From the NCBI RefSeq assembly GCF_003590145.2, contig NZ_CP060437.1, positions 1-64,000 of the forward strand: DNA of 64,000 nucleotides. The letters are read 5' to 3'. The notes under the pieces were generated by a model. The model saw only the letters and a list, made by a program, of their open reading frames with translations. It was not told the DNA's origin and did not search any database. A program made the position numbers and the translations under genes. Each line of letters starts with the position of its first letter. Positions within the stretch are counted from its first letter, which is position 1. The DNA comes from Pseudooceanicola algae. GTDB lineage: Bacteria > Pseudomonadota > Alphaproteobacteria > Rhodobacterales > Rhodobacteraceae. Shown piece after piece: positions 52,382 to 60,916 of the stretch.

Positions 52382-52415
52382 CGGGCCCGGGGGAATGATG
52401 TTTCCCCCGGGCCCG
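52382..52415 (+). terminator. Terminator-like hairpin after the FAD oxidoreductase
   Basis: A 14-base perfect stem, CGGGCCCGGGGGAA (52382-52395) with its complement at 52402-52415, and a six-base loop. A short CTTTC follows. It lies 45 bases past the stop codon and 134 bases before the sulfate-binding protein start. Confidence 0.75.
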
Positions 52416-52549
52416 CTTTCGTGGAACAGATATCCTTGCGCGGAAAAGCTTTGCCGACAGGTGTCTTTTCGCTGGTGCGGGGGCTTGCCCATGCGGGGAT
52501 CCGTGGCATTTATCGCTGCAAAACAATCCTCTGCGAGAAGAAGGTCATC

Positions 52550-53563
52550 ATGTTTCATCTTCCCCGTATCGCCACGACCCTGGCCGCTGCCGCCATCGCC
52601 GTGACCTCCGGCCTTGGCACGGCCCGCGCCGAGCCCGTCGAAATCCTCAACGTCTCCTATGACATCGCCCGTGAACTCTACGCCAAGGTCAATCCGGTCT
52701 TCATCGAGCATTGGAAGACCGAAACCGGCGACGATCTGACGGTCAATCAAAGCCATGCAGGCTCCTCCAAGCAGGCGCGCGCGATCCTGCAGGGCCTGCA
52801 AGCCGACCTGGTGACCTTCAACCAGGTGACGGACGTACAGGTGCTGGCCGATCGCGGCTTTGTCGCCGAGGACTGGAAAACCCGGTTCGGCAACAATGCC
52901 TCGCCCTATTATTCGCTGCCCGCCTTCATGGTGCGGGGCGGCAACCCAAAGGACATCCAGGATTGGGATGACCTGATCCGCGATGATGTCACGCTGGTCT
53001 TCCCGAACCCCAAGACCTCGGGCAACGGGCGCTATACCTACCTTGCCGCCTATGCCTATGCGCTGCAGAAATATGACGGCGATGACGCGCAGGCGCGCGG
53101 CTTTGTCGACAAGCTGCTGGCCAATGTCGAGGTCTTCGACACCGGCGGGCGCGGCGCGACCACCACCTTTGTCGAGCGCAATATCGGCGACGTGCTGATC
53201 ACCTTCGAAGCCGAGGTCGAGAACATCCGCCAGGCCGAGGACGAAGGCGCCTATGATCGCGTTGTCCCCTCGCTGTCTCTGCTGGCCGAATTCCCCGTCG
53301 CCGTGGTCGACCGGGTGGCCGAAAAGCGCGGGACGGTGGATGTGGCAAGCGCCTACCTCGACTTCCTCTACAGCACCGAGGGCCAGGAGATCCTCGCCTC
53401 GTTCAACAACCGGGTGCATGACGAAGCGGTCGTAGAGGCCAATGCCGACAAGTTTCCCGAGGTCGATCTGGTGACGGTCGAAGACGTCTTCGGCGGCTGG
53501 GACGCGGCCATGGAAACCCATTTCGCCTCTGGCGGTGTGCTGGACGACCTGCTTGCGAACTGA
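52550..53563 (+). CDS. cysP: Sulfate/thiosulfate ABC transporter substrate-binding protein
   Basis: 337 residues with a signal peptide (MFHLPRIATTLAAAAIAVTS, cleaved near ARA). It matches Sbp/CysP: ILNVSYDIARELYAKVNPVF, the anion-binding NQSHAGSSKQARAI, FNQVTDVQVLADRG, VFPNPKTSGNGRYTYLAAYA and FDTGGRGATTTFVER. The frame runs back to 52421, but the ATG at 52550 has AAGAAGG before it and gives a proper signal peptide. It begins the sulfate uptake operon with cysT, cysW and cysA. Confidence 0.95.
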   Translation: MFHLPRIATTLAAAAIAVTSGLGTARAEPVEILNVSYDIARELYAKVNPVFIEHWKTETGDDLTVNQSHAGSSKQARAILQGLQADLVTFNQVTDVQVLADRGFVAEDWKTRFGNNASPYYSLPAFMVRGGNPKDIQDWDDLIRDDVTLVFPNPKTSGNGRYTYLAAYAYALQKYDGDDAQARGFVDKLLANVEVFDTGGRGATTTFVERNIGDVLITFEAEVENIRQAEDEGAYDRVVPSLSLLAEFPVAVVDRVAEKRGTVDVASAYLDFLYSTEGQEILASFNNRVHDEAVVEANADKFPEVDLVTVEDVFGGWDAAMETHFASGGVLDDLLAN

Positions 53564-53613
53564 GATCATCGGTCCCGGACCGACCCCTTGTTGATCCGCC
53601 CCTGACACCCCCG

Positions 53614-53640
53614 TGCCCCGCCGGTTCCTTCGGCGGGGCA
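53614..53640 (+). terminator. Intercistronic hairpin between cysP and cysT
   Basis: TGCCCCGCCG (53614-53623) pairs perfectly with CGGCGGGGCA (53631-53640), with a seven-base loop and no T-run. It is probably a partial terminator or mRNA-stabilising stem that keeps the binding protein more abundant than the permeases. It supports starting cysT after it. Confidence 0.6.
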
Positions 53641-53660
53641 CAGCGCTAGGATCCTTGCCC

Positions 53661-54500
53661 GTGCCGACCCGTGCTGCCCCCCGTTCGCCCCTGCCGGGGC
53701 TTGGCCTGTCCCTTGGGACGACCCTGCTGTTCGTGACGCTGATCGTCCTGTTGCCACTGGCCGGGCTGGCCTGGCAATTGGCGCAGCTGAGCCTGGCCGA
53801 TTACCTGCGGGTGATGGGTGACCGGCGCGTGCTGGCGGCCCTGCGGGTGACGATCACGGCGGCGGCGGCGGCGACACTTGTCAATGGCTTGGGCGGTCTG
53901 CTGCTGGCCTGGGTCATCGCGCGCTACCGCTTTGCCGGGCGGCAGGTGCTGGATGCGCTGGTCGATTTGCCCTTTGCCCTGCCGACTTCGGTCGCGGGGA
54001 TCGCGCTTGTGGCGCTTTATGCCGAGGACGGCTGGATCGGCAGCCTGCTTGCGCCCTTCGGCATGGCGCCTGCCTATACTTGGTACGGGATCGTGATCGC
54101 CATGGCCTTCACCTCGCTCCCCTTCGCGGTGCGCGCCATCCAGCCCCTGATCGAGGAACTTGATCCGGCGCAGGAACAGGCCGCCCGCACCCTGGGGGCC
54201 AGCGACACCCAGATCTTTGCCCAGGTGATCCTGCCCAACCTGATGCCCGGCATCCTGACCGGCACAGGCCTGTCCTTCGTCCGCTCACTGGGGGAATTCG
54301 GCGCGCTGATCTTCATCGCCGGCAACCTGCCCTTCAAGACCGAGATCACATCGCTGCTGATCATGATCCGGCTGGATGAATTCGACTACCCGGCCGCTGC
54401 CGCCATCGCGGGCACCCTGCTGGGGCTGTCGCTGATCCTGCTGGTGGCCATCAACGTGCTGCAAACCCGGCTTTATCGCCGCTTCGAAAGAGGAAGCTAG
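53661..54500 (+). CDS. cysT: Sulfate ABC transporter permease CysT
   Basis: 279 residues with six membrane helices: LGTTLLFVTLIVLLPLAGLA at the start, ALVDLPFALPTSVAGIALVA midway, and the coupling loop EEQAARTLGASDTQIFAQVI-like sequence (AARTLGASDTQIFAQVILPN). GTG at 53661 is chosen over GTG at 53613 because AGGA lies about nine bases before it and the earlier start would put the intercistronic hairpin inside the gene. It overlaps nothing; cysW starts three bases after its stop. Confidence 0.92.
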   Translation: MPTRAAPRSPLPGLGLSLGTTLLFVTLIVLLPLAGLAWQLAQLSLADYLRVMGDRRVLAALRVTITAAAAATLVNGLGGLLLAWVIARYRFAGRQVLDALVDLPFALPTSVAGIALVALYAEDGWIGSLLAPFGMAPAYTWYGIVIAMAFTSLPFAVRAIQPLIEELDPAQEQAARTLGASDTQIFAQVILPNLMPGILTGTGLSFVRSLGEFGALIFIAGNLPFKTEITSLLIMIRLDEFDYPAAAAIAGTLLGLSLILLVAINVLQTRLYRRFERGS

Positions 54501-54503
54501 GAC

Positions 54504-55325
54504 ATGACCCGCGCCCTGCATCCCCGCCAGCGCCTGCTGATCCTTGCGGCCCTTGCCTTTGTGCTGCTGATGATCGTCGCCCCGGTGGCCGCGATCCTGT
54601 CCCGTGCCTTCGGCGAAGGCCTTGCCACCTGGTGGGCCGCGATTTCCGACCCCGAAACCCTGCATGCGATCTGGCTGACCGTGCTGACGGCGCTCATCGT
54701 GTTGCCGGTCAACGTCGTGTTCGGCGTCGCAGCGGCCTGGGCCATCGCGCGGTTCCGCTTTCCGGGACGGCGCGCGCTGCTGATCCTGATCGAACTGCCC
54801 TTTGCCATTTCCCCGGTCATCGCCGGCCTGTGCTTCTTGCTGGTCTACGGCGCCTATGGCCCGGTCGGTGAGCCGCTGATGAACCAGGGCATCCAGCTGA
54901 TGTTCAACCTGACCGGCATCGTACTGGTGTCGCTGTTCGTCACGTGCCCCTTCGTGATGCGCGAGGTCCTTCCGGTGTTGCAGGTCACCGGCGAGGACGA
55001 GGAACTGGCCGCCCTGACCCTGGGCGCGAACGGCTGGCAGATCTTTCGGTTCGTCACCTTCCCCAACATTCTCTGGCCGCTGCTGCACGGCGCGATTCTG
55101 GCGACGGCGCGGGCGATGGGGGAATTCGGCGCGGTCTCGGTCGTCTCCGGCGCGGTGCGCGGGCAGACCATGACGCTGCCGTTGCAGGTCGAACTGCTTT
55201 ACAACGATTACAATACGACAGGGGCTTTCGCGGCGGCGACGGTGCTGACGGCACTGGCGCTCGTGACGCTGGTCCTGCGCGGCGCCGTCGCGGCGATGCA
55301 CCCCGATGCCGGAGGCCGGACATGA
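54504..55325 (+). CDS. cysW: Sulfate ABC transporter permease CysW
   Basis: 273 residues with six helices. Family sequences are LILAALAFVLLMIVAPVAAI, IELPFAISPVIAGLCFLLVY, the coupling loop ELAALTLGANGWQIFRFVTF and the following MGEFGAVSVVSGAVRGQTMT, and a periplasmic QVELLYNDYNTTGAFAAATV that is highly typical of CysW. The stop overlaps the cysA ATG. Confidence 0.94.
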   Translation: MTRALHPRQRLLILAALAFVLLMIVAPVAAILSRAFGEGLATWWAAISDPETLHAIWLTVLTALIVLPVNVVFGVAAAWAIARFRFPGRRALLILIELPFAISPVIAGLCFLLVYGAYGPVGEPLMNQGIQLMFNLTGIVLVSLFVTCPFVMREVLPVLQVTGEDEELAALTLGANGWQIFRFVTFPNILWPLLHGAILATARAMGEFGAVSVVSGAVRGQTMTLPLQVELLYNDYNTTGAFAAATVLTALALVTLVLRGAVAAMHPDAGGRT

Positions 55326-56056
55326 GTTTCGAAGTTCAAGACATCACCAAGTCCTTCGGGGGCGAAACCGTTCTGGATGGCGTCTCGCTTGCCGTGCCCG
55401 AGGGCGAATTCGTCGCGCTTCTGGGCCCCTCTGGGTCCGGCAAGACGACCCTGCTGAACATCATCGCCGGGCTGACCGCCCCGGACAGCGGCAAGTTGCT
55501 GCTGGAGGGAGCCGAGATCACCGATCTGCCTGCCGGGCAACGCCGCTTCGGCATGGTGTTCCAGTCCTATGCGCTGTTCAAGCACATGAGCGTGGCGGAC
55601 AACATCGGCTTTGGCATGCGGGTGCTTCCCCGCAACCAGCGCCCCGGTCGGCAAGAGCGGCGGGACAAGGTGCAGGCCCTGCTGGAGATGATCGAGATGA
55701 CCGACCTCGGCGACCGCTACCCGGCGCAACTGTCGGGCGGCCAGCGTCAGCGCGTCGCCACGGCCCGCGCCCTTGCCATCGACCCACGCCTTCTGCTGCT
55801 GGACGAACCGTTTTCCGCACTGGACGCCAAGGTACGCCAATCCCTGCGCGCCTCCGTCCGGGACCTGCAGAAACGCGTCGGCGTGGCAGCGATCCTTGTC
55901 ACCCATGATCAGGAAGAGGCCTGGGCCCTGGCGGATCGTGTCGCGGTTATGAACGCTGGCCGGATCGAACAGTTCGACACGCCCGAGCGGTTGCGCAGCG
56001 CCCCGGCGACCGAATTTGTAGCCGATTTCATCGGGGCCATGCAGCCTGCGTCCTGA
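55322..56056 (+). CDS. cysA: Sulfate ABC transporter ATP-binding protein CysA, short form
   Basis: 244 residues. Walker A GPSGSGKT (about 36-43), Q-loop VFQSYALFKHMSV, signature LSGGQRQRV, Walker B LLLDEPFSALDAKVR and switch THDQEEA are intact. CysA proteins are usually 330-360 residues with a C-terminal regulatory TOBE-like domain. This one ends right after FVADFIGAMQPAS, so that domain is missing. The ending is clean with no leftover coding similarity after it, so it seems a natural short form. Confidence 0.92.
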   Translation: MSFEVQDITKSFGGETVLDGVSLAVPEGEFVALLGPSGSGKTTLLNIIAGLTAPDSGKLLLEGAEITDLPAGQRRFGMVFQSYALFKHMSVADNIGFGMRVLPRNQRPGRQERRDKVQALLEMIEMTDLGDRYPAQLSGGQRQRVATARALAIDPRLLLLDEPFSALDAKVRQSLRASVRDLQKRVGVAAILVTHDQEEAWALADRVAVMNAGRIEQFDTPERLRSAPATEFVADFIGAMQPAS

Positions 56057-56361
56057 TGCGGGGGGCGCCGGTCGCGGCACTGTCGGAATGTTAATAATCC
56101 ATCTTATGTAATCTTTGACATCGTTTGCACGCCTGCGATTCCGGACCAACGACAGGCGCTGGCACGGTCTCGGGGCTACGAGACAGGAAAATCGGGCCGC
56201 GCGCTTGCATTCGGGAAAGATTTTCGCTCATAAGCGCAACAAACATGCACCTCCCAAGCCTCTTTGCGCAGCTATACGCAATCGGGCCGCGGGGGTGCTG
56301 ACCGTTTAGAGCCCCGGAGCGGATCGCACCGCTTCATCATTGCACCTGTCTGGGAGGACAC
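56057..56361. other. Intergenic region before the TRAP operon
   Basis: About 305 bases between cysA and dctP. It is AT-rich at 56090-56120, where TTGACA (56115-56120) could be a -35 box, but no good -10 follows at the right distance. A GGAGGACAC box precedes the dctP ATG. A 64-codon frame at 56115-56309 has no recognisable similarity or ribosome-binding site. Confidence 0.4.
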
Positions 56362-57348
56362 ATGACCTATCTCGTGAAAACCGTCGCGCTGGCGGCCCTG
56401 ACGCTGGCCGGTTCGACGCTGTCGGCAAACGCCGAAATCGAACCCGTGACCCTGCGCCTGGCGCATGTGGTGAACGAACAGGACGCCTATCACGCGGCCT
56501 CGGTGAAATTCCAGGAACTGGTTGCCGAACGCTCGGACGGCGCGATCACTGTCGAGATCTTCCCGAACGCGACCCTTGGCGATGAACGTACCCTGCTGGA
56601 AGGCATGCAGATCGGCACCGTCGACATGGGCCTGATCACCAATGGCCCGGTCTCGAACTTCGTCGAGGAAATGGCCGTCTTCGAACTGCCCTTCCTGTTC
56701 TCCTCGCCCGAGGCGGCCTATGGGGTGCTGGACGGCGACATCGGACAGGATCTTCTTGACCAGCTGTCCGAGGTCAACCTGAAGGGCCTCGCCTATGCCG
56801 AACGGGGCTTCCGCAACCTGACGAATTCCAAGCGCGCCGTGGAAACCCCGGCCGATCTGGACGGCATGCGCATTCGCGTGATGGAGAACCCGGTCTATAT
56901 CGACACCTTCCGCGAACTGGGCGCCGATGCCATCCCGATGGCCTGGACCGAAGCCCTGACGGCCATGCAGCAAGGCACCATCGACGGCCAGGAAAACCCG
57001 GTCAACGTGGTTTATTCGTTCAAGCTGAACGAGACCCAGACCAACATGAGCCTGACGCGCCACACCTATGCCCCGGCGATCTTCGTCATGGGCATGCCGA
57101 AGTGGAACCAGCTGTCCGAAGAGACCCAGGAAATCGTCCTGCAAGCCTCCCGGGACGCGGCACAATACGAACGTGAGCTGAACGCGAAAGCCGAAGGCGA
57201 ACAGCTGGCCGCCCTCAAGGACGCTGGCATGAACGTGGTGGAAACCCCCGATCTGTCCGCCTTCACGGATGCCATCGCGCCGGTCTACGAAAAATACGGT
57301 GCCAAGTTCGGCGACTACCTTCCGCGCATCCAGGAGGCGCTGAAGTAA
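56362..57348 (+). CDS. dctP: TRAP transporter substrate-binding protein (DctP family)
   Basis: 328 residues with a signal peptide (VKTVALAALTLAGSTLSANA). The DctP fold is clear: LRLAHVVNEQDAYHAASVKF, FPNATLGDERTLLEGMQIGT, the conserved arginine in MRIRVMENPVYIDTFRELGA, and PMAWTEALTAMQQGTIDGQE. The arginine binds a carboxylate of the ligand, so an organic acid is expected. First of three genes dctP-dctQ-dctM. Confidence 0.93.
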   Translation: MTYLVKTVALAALTLAGSTLSANAEIEPVTLRLAHVVNEQDAYHAASVKFQELVAERSDGAITVEIFPNATLGDERTLLEGMQIGTVDMGLITNGPVSNFVEEMAVFELPFLFSSPEAAYGVLDGDIGQDLLDQLSEVNLKGLAYAERGFRNLTNSKRAVETPADLDGMRIRVMENPVYIDTFRELGADAIPMAWTEALTAMQQGTIDGQENPVNVVYSFKLNETQTNMSLTRHTYAPAIFVMGMPKWNQLSEETQEIVLQASRDAAQYERELNAKAEGEQLAALKDAGMNVVETPDLSAFTDAIAPVYEKYGAKFGDYLPRIQEALK

Positions 57349-57349
57349 G

Positions 57350-57892
57350 ATGCTGAACGGGCTGGCGTGGATCGACCGAATGCTGGGCGAGGTGCTGAAA
57401 CCCGTCGTCTTCGCCGGAATGGCGGGGCTGACGGCGGTCATCACCTTGCAGATCGTGTCGCGGGTTTTCTTCACCTCTGTCGGATGGACCGAAGAGGTGG
57501 CGCGTTTCCTGCTGATCTGGATCACCTTCATCGGTGCCACGCTGGCCTATCAGCAAGGGCGGCATATCGCGGTCACGCTGCTGCGTGACAAGCTGCCACC
57601 CCTTCCGCGCCGGATCGTCCTCGGCGCGGGTTACCTGATCGCCATTGCCTTTCTCGTCACCCTGGGGGTGATCGGCTGGCGCTACATGAACCTGCAAAGC
57701 TTTCAGAAGTCGCCCTCGCTGCGCCTGCAGATGACCTACGTCTACGCGGTCATGCCAGCCGCCGCCCTGCTGATGGCCGGGTTGACGGCCATCGACCTGA
57801 TCCGGCTTCTGGCAGGCGCCCCCCTGCGCGCCGCGCATGTCGAGATCGACAGCGCCCTCGAGGCGGACCTGCAAGCGGAGACCGGCAAATGA
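57350..57892 (+). CDS. dctQ: TRAP transporter small membrane subunit (DctQ)
   Basis: 180 residues with four helices. VFAGMAGLTAVITLQIVSRV is followed by the family motif GWTEEVARFLLIWITFIGAT, then AYQQGRHIAVTLL. It starts one base after the dctP stop, and its end overlaps dctM by four bases. Confidence 0.92.
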   Translation: MLNGLAWIDRMLGEVLKPVVFAGMAGLTAVITLQIVSRVFFTSVGWTEEVARFLLIWITFIGATLAYQQGRHIAVTLLRDKLPPLPRRIVLGAGYLIAIAFLVTLGVIGWRYMNLQSFQKSPSLRLQMTYVYAVMPAAALLMAGLTAIDLIRLLAGAPLRAAHVEIDSALEADLQAETGK

Positions 57893-59136
57893 GCCTTGTT
57901 CTTGGCGGTCTCTTCGCCCTGTTCCTTCTGCTGGGTCTGCCGGTCGCCATCGTGATCGGCGCCGCCACGATGACGGCGCTGAACCTGTCGGGCATGCCGC
58001 TGATGGTGGTGCCGCAGCAGATGTTCGCGGGCATCAATTCCTTTGCCCTTGTCGCCGTGCCGATGTTCGTCCTTGCCGGGGACGTGATGGCGCAGGGCGA
58101 GATTTCCAAGCGGCTGGTGGCCTTTGCCGACAGCCTGTTCGGCTTCATCAAGGGCGGCCTGTCCATCGTTTCGGTGCTGGCGGGCATGTTCTTTGCCGCG
58201 ATTTCCGGATCAGGCGCGGCGACCACGGCGGCGGTCGGTGCCAGCCTTGTGCCCGAGCTGAAGCGCAAGGGTTATGACCCGGCCTCGGCGGCCTCGCTGA
58301 TCGCGGCGGCCGGGACCATCGGCGTGGTCATCCCGCCCTCGGTCCCGATGATCATCTACGCGGTAATCGCCCAGGAATCCGTGCGCGCACTGTTCCTCAA
58401 CGGGTTCATCCCCGGCGTAGCCATGGGCGTCGGCCTGATCGGCGTGGCGCTGATCCAGGGTCACCGGCGCGCCTATCCGCGTGGCACGGCGCTGAACCTG
58501 CGGACCATCGGGCGCAGCTTCCTGTCGGCAAGCTGGGGTCTGATGGCGCCAGTCATCATCCTCGGCGGCATCTTTTCCGGGGTCTTCACCCCGTCCGAAG
58601 CCGCCGTCGTCGCGGTGAATTACGCCATCCTCGTCTCTCTGTTCGTCTACCGCGACATGACCCTGAAACAACTGTACCACATCATGGTGCGCGCCGGGGT
58701 CACCACGGCAGTCATCATGTTCGTGATCGCGGCCTCCTCGGTGCTCAGCTGGACGCTGTCGAGTTGGCAGGTGCCCAACCAGGTTGCGCAGTCGGCGTTG
58801 TCGCTGTCGTCCAACACCTATGTGCTGCTGTTGCTGGTCATGGCCGTGATCCTGCTGGCGGGAGTCTTCCTTGAAACCGCATCGGCGCTGATCATCCTGA
58901 CCCCGATGCTGCTGCCGCTGGCCGCGCAACTGGGGATCGGGACCGTGCATTTCGGCATCATCATCGTGGTCGGTCTGGCCATCGGGATGGTGACACCGCC
59001 GGTGGCGATCAACCTGTTCGTGGCCTCGACCACCGCTGGCCTTCCGATCGAGCGGATCACCCGCGCCGTGCTGCCCTACCTGGCCGTGCTGGTTCTGGTC
59101 TACCTGCTGATCGCCTTCGTGCCGCTGCTGTTCTAG
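57889..59136 (+). CDS. dctM: TRAP transporter large membrane subunit (DctM)
   Basis: 415 residues with about twelve helices. Family sequences are FALVAVPMFVLAGDVMAQGE, the AISGSGAATTAAVGASLVPE substrate-path motif, AAGTIGVVIPPSVPMIIYAV, GIFSGVFTPSEAAVVAVNYA and the late VGLAIGMVTPPVAINLFVAS. It is the sodium-driven transporter channel. The 227 bases after it, up to the CBS gene, show nothing recognisable, not even a clear terminator. Confidence 0.94.
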   Translation: MSLVLGGLFALFLLLGLPVAIVIGAATMTALNLSGMPLMVVPQQMFAGINSFALVAVPMFVLAGDVMAQGEISKRLVAFADSLFGFIKGGLSIVSVLAGMFFAAISGSGAATTAAVGASLVPELKRKGYDPASAASLIAAAGTIGVVIPPSVPMIIYAVIAQESVRALFLNGFIPGVAMGVGLIGVALIQGHRRAYPRGTALNLRTIGRSFLSASWGLMAPVIILGGIFSGVFTPSEAAVVAVNYAILVSLFVYRDMTLKQLYHIMVRAGVTTAVIMFVIAASSVLSWTLSSWQVPNQVAQSALSLSSNTYVLLLLVMAVILLAGVFLETASALIILTPMLLPLAAQLGIGTVHFGIIIVVGLAIGMVTPPVAINLFVASTTAGLPIERITRAVLPYLAVLVLVYLLIAFVPLLF

Positions 59137-59363
59137 ACACGCCTCTGCGCCCAGGCTCGGTCGGGCGCACATCCCTGACCGGGCTTGAGCAGACCCTGAC
59201 AGTCGACAAGGGCCACGCCGTCCAGGACCGGAACGCAGGACCGCCGCGCAAAGTCGCGCGCGGTCGGTCAGGGTCAGTGCCGGACCTGAAAAATCCGTGC
59301 TGCGGAAATCATTGACGCCCTTCGCAACCATTGTTCAGCAGTTCCACCCGGAACAGTGCTTCG

Positions 59364-59756
59364 TTACCCCAAACGCACCAATTCCGTCAGAATGTCCGAA
59401 CGGTGCACAAGCCCCACCAATTGCTCGGCATCGCAAACGGGCAGGATCCTGTGCGGATAGGCCAGGAACATCTCGGCCAGCTTGATCAAGTCGTCATTCG
59501 CATCTGCAAACACGACGGTCCGGCTCATGTGGTCGGAGACGTTTCCCGTCCATTCGCGGTAATAGCTCGCGTGCAACGCCGAGCGGAAACAATCCTTCTG
59601 CGTCAGCAGGCCAACCATCTGGCCATCGTCGTGCAAGACCGGGGCGACGGCTTCGCGGGACTCGACCAACAGGGCGGTGGCGCGGCGGATCGGCGTTTCC
59701 GGGGCCAGGGTCAGGTATTGCGTCCTGATAAGCGGCGTTATCGGCACCCTGGTCAT
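59364..59756 (-). CDS. Small CBS-domain protein at the end of the NQR operon
   Basis: 130 residues covering a pair of CBS domains (PIRRATALLVESREAVAPVL, GQMVGLLTQKDCFRS; DLIKLAEMFLAYPHRILPVC, LVGLVHRSDIL). CBS pairs bind adenine nucleotides. The ATG overlaps the stop of the NqrM-like gene, so it belongs to the same leftward transcript. Its job there is not known; sensing of nucleotide or redox state for the pump is a possibility only. Confidence 0.88.
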   Translation of the reverse strand: MTRVPITPLIRTQYLTLAPETPIRRATALLVESREAVAPVLHDDGQMVGLLTQKDCFRSALHASYYREWTGNVSDHMSRTVVFADANDDLIKLAEMFLAYPHRILPVCDAEQLVGLVHRSDILTELVRLG

Positions 59757-59932
59757 CGCGTCGCCTCATCGTCCTTGCGTCGGCGCAGCGGGCAATCGGC
59801 GCAACGCCCGCCCGGGCCGTTCGCGGCGGCACTGCAACTGGTCAGGGCCGGTCCGCGCCCAAGCATCAATCCCAGCCCCAGCCCCATCGCGGCCAGGCCC
59901 ATGATCGCAACTGCGGCAAATACTTCGATCAT
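59753..59932 (-). CDS. nqrM: NqrM-like small membrane protein with cysteine motif
   Basis: 59 residues. One membrane helix (AVAIMGLAAMGLGLGLMLG, about 7-25) is followed by SCSAAANGPGG and CADCPLRRR. NqrM, required for inserting iron into NQR, is a similarly small protein with one helix and a Cys-rich tail and is encoded downstream of apbE in nqr operons, exactly as here. The cysteines are Cys33, Cys44 and Cys47. Its stop overlaps the CBS-domain gene start, and it begins 12 bases after apbE. The family call rests on size, layout and place. Confidence 0.7.
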   Translation of the reverse strand: MIEVFAAVAIMGLAAMGLGLGLMLGRGPALTSCSAAANGPGGRCADCPLRRRKDDEATR

Positions 59933-59944
59933 CGTGGCCTTCTT

Positions 59945-60913
59945 TCATGCAAGAACATCGCCCATGCCCCCCGTCACCACCCGGCACAAGGCCGTGTCCG
60001 TTTCATAAAGGAACAGCGCCGGCACGTCGTGCGCGCGGGCCAAATCAGGGCCACCCTCGTCCCCCGCCGCGAAAAGGGCTGTCGCCCAACCGTCGGCGGT
60101 CATCGCATCCGGGGCCAGTACCGAGACGGCGCGCAGCCTGCCTTCCACGGGCCCGGCGCGGTTCGGATCCATGATATGCCCCCAGACGCGCCCGTTCAGG
60201 ACATAGCCCTGCGCCGAAACCCCGGAGGTGGCGACCGCCATGCCGGCGGGCAGGTGCAGGATGGCGGCGACGGACTGTCCCGGCAGGGGGCTTTCAATCG
60301 CCACGCGCCAATCGCGGCCCTCAGGATGGCCCCCGAGCGCGCGCAATTCACCCCCGAGGTCAAACAGCAGATGTTCGGCCCCCTGCCCCCGCATCAGGTC
60401 CACGGCGCGATCCAGCGCCCGGCCCTTGGCGATACCGCAAAGATCCAGCGTCAGGTCGCTCTCCGCCTTGCCAAGCTGGCCGCCCTGCAAAGACAGGTTC
60501 CGCCAATCCGGCGCGGCGCCCTGTTCGATCGGGCCGAAACCCCAGCGGGCCACCAGGGGGCCGACCGTGGGGTCGAAGGCGCCCTCGCTTCGGCTGGCCA
60601 GATCAAGGGCCACCTGCACGACGCGGGACATCTCTGCGCTGACGGGCATTCCCGAGTTGCTGGCGTTGAAGCGGCTGATGGTGCTGTCGGCGCGCCAGGG
60701 CGACATCTCGCAATCGATATCGGCGAAAAGGGCTTCGATGGATTGGCGGGATTGGCCCAGCCCCGACGGGCCGGTCAATTGCCAGCGCGTTCCGAAGGCC
60801 GCGCCCGACAGGTCTTCGATGGGGCTTGCGCTGGCGTGGCCGAGCGCCGGTGCCGCGCAGGCTGCGCCCAGACCGGCCAGGAAGGCGCGCCGTGATGGCT
60901 GAAGTCGCTGCAT
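59945..60913 (-). CDS. apbE: ApbE-type FAD:protein FMN transferase
   Basis: 322 residues with a Tat-like signal (SRRAFLAGLGAACAAPALGH). The ApbE fold is visible in AFGTRWQ, FNASNSG, the GAFDPTVGPLVARWGFG region, DLCGIAKGRALDRAVDLM and the metal-binding late segment DAMTADGWATALFAAG. ApbE transfers FMN from FAD onto threonines of NqrB and NqrC outside the cytoplasm. It lies three bases after nqrF. Confidence 0.94.
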   Translation of the reverse strand: MQRLQPSRRAFLAGLGAACAAPALGHASASPIEDLSGAAFGTRWQLTGPSGLGQSRQSIEALFADIDCEMSPWRADSTISRFNASNSGMPVSAEMSRVVQVALDLASRSEGAFDPTVGPLVARWGFGPIEQGAAPDWRNLSLQGGQLGKAESDLTLDLCGIAKGRALDRAVDLMRGQGAEHLLFDLGGELRALGGHPEGRDWRVAIESPLPGQSVAAILHLPAGMAVATSGVSAQGYVLNGRVWGHIMDPNRAGPVEGRLRAVSVLAPDAMTADGWATALFAAGDEGGPDLARAHDVPALFLYETDTALCRVVTGGMGDVLA

Positions 60914-60916
60914 GTC

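Noticed and set aside
56115-56309. Small 64-codon frame before the TRAP operon
   Set aside because: No ribosome-binding site, no motif, and it lies over the likely promoter region.
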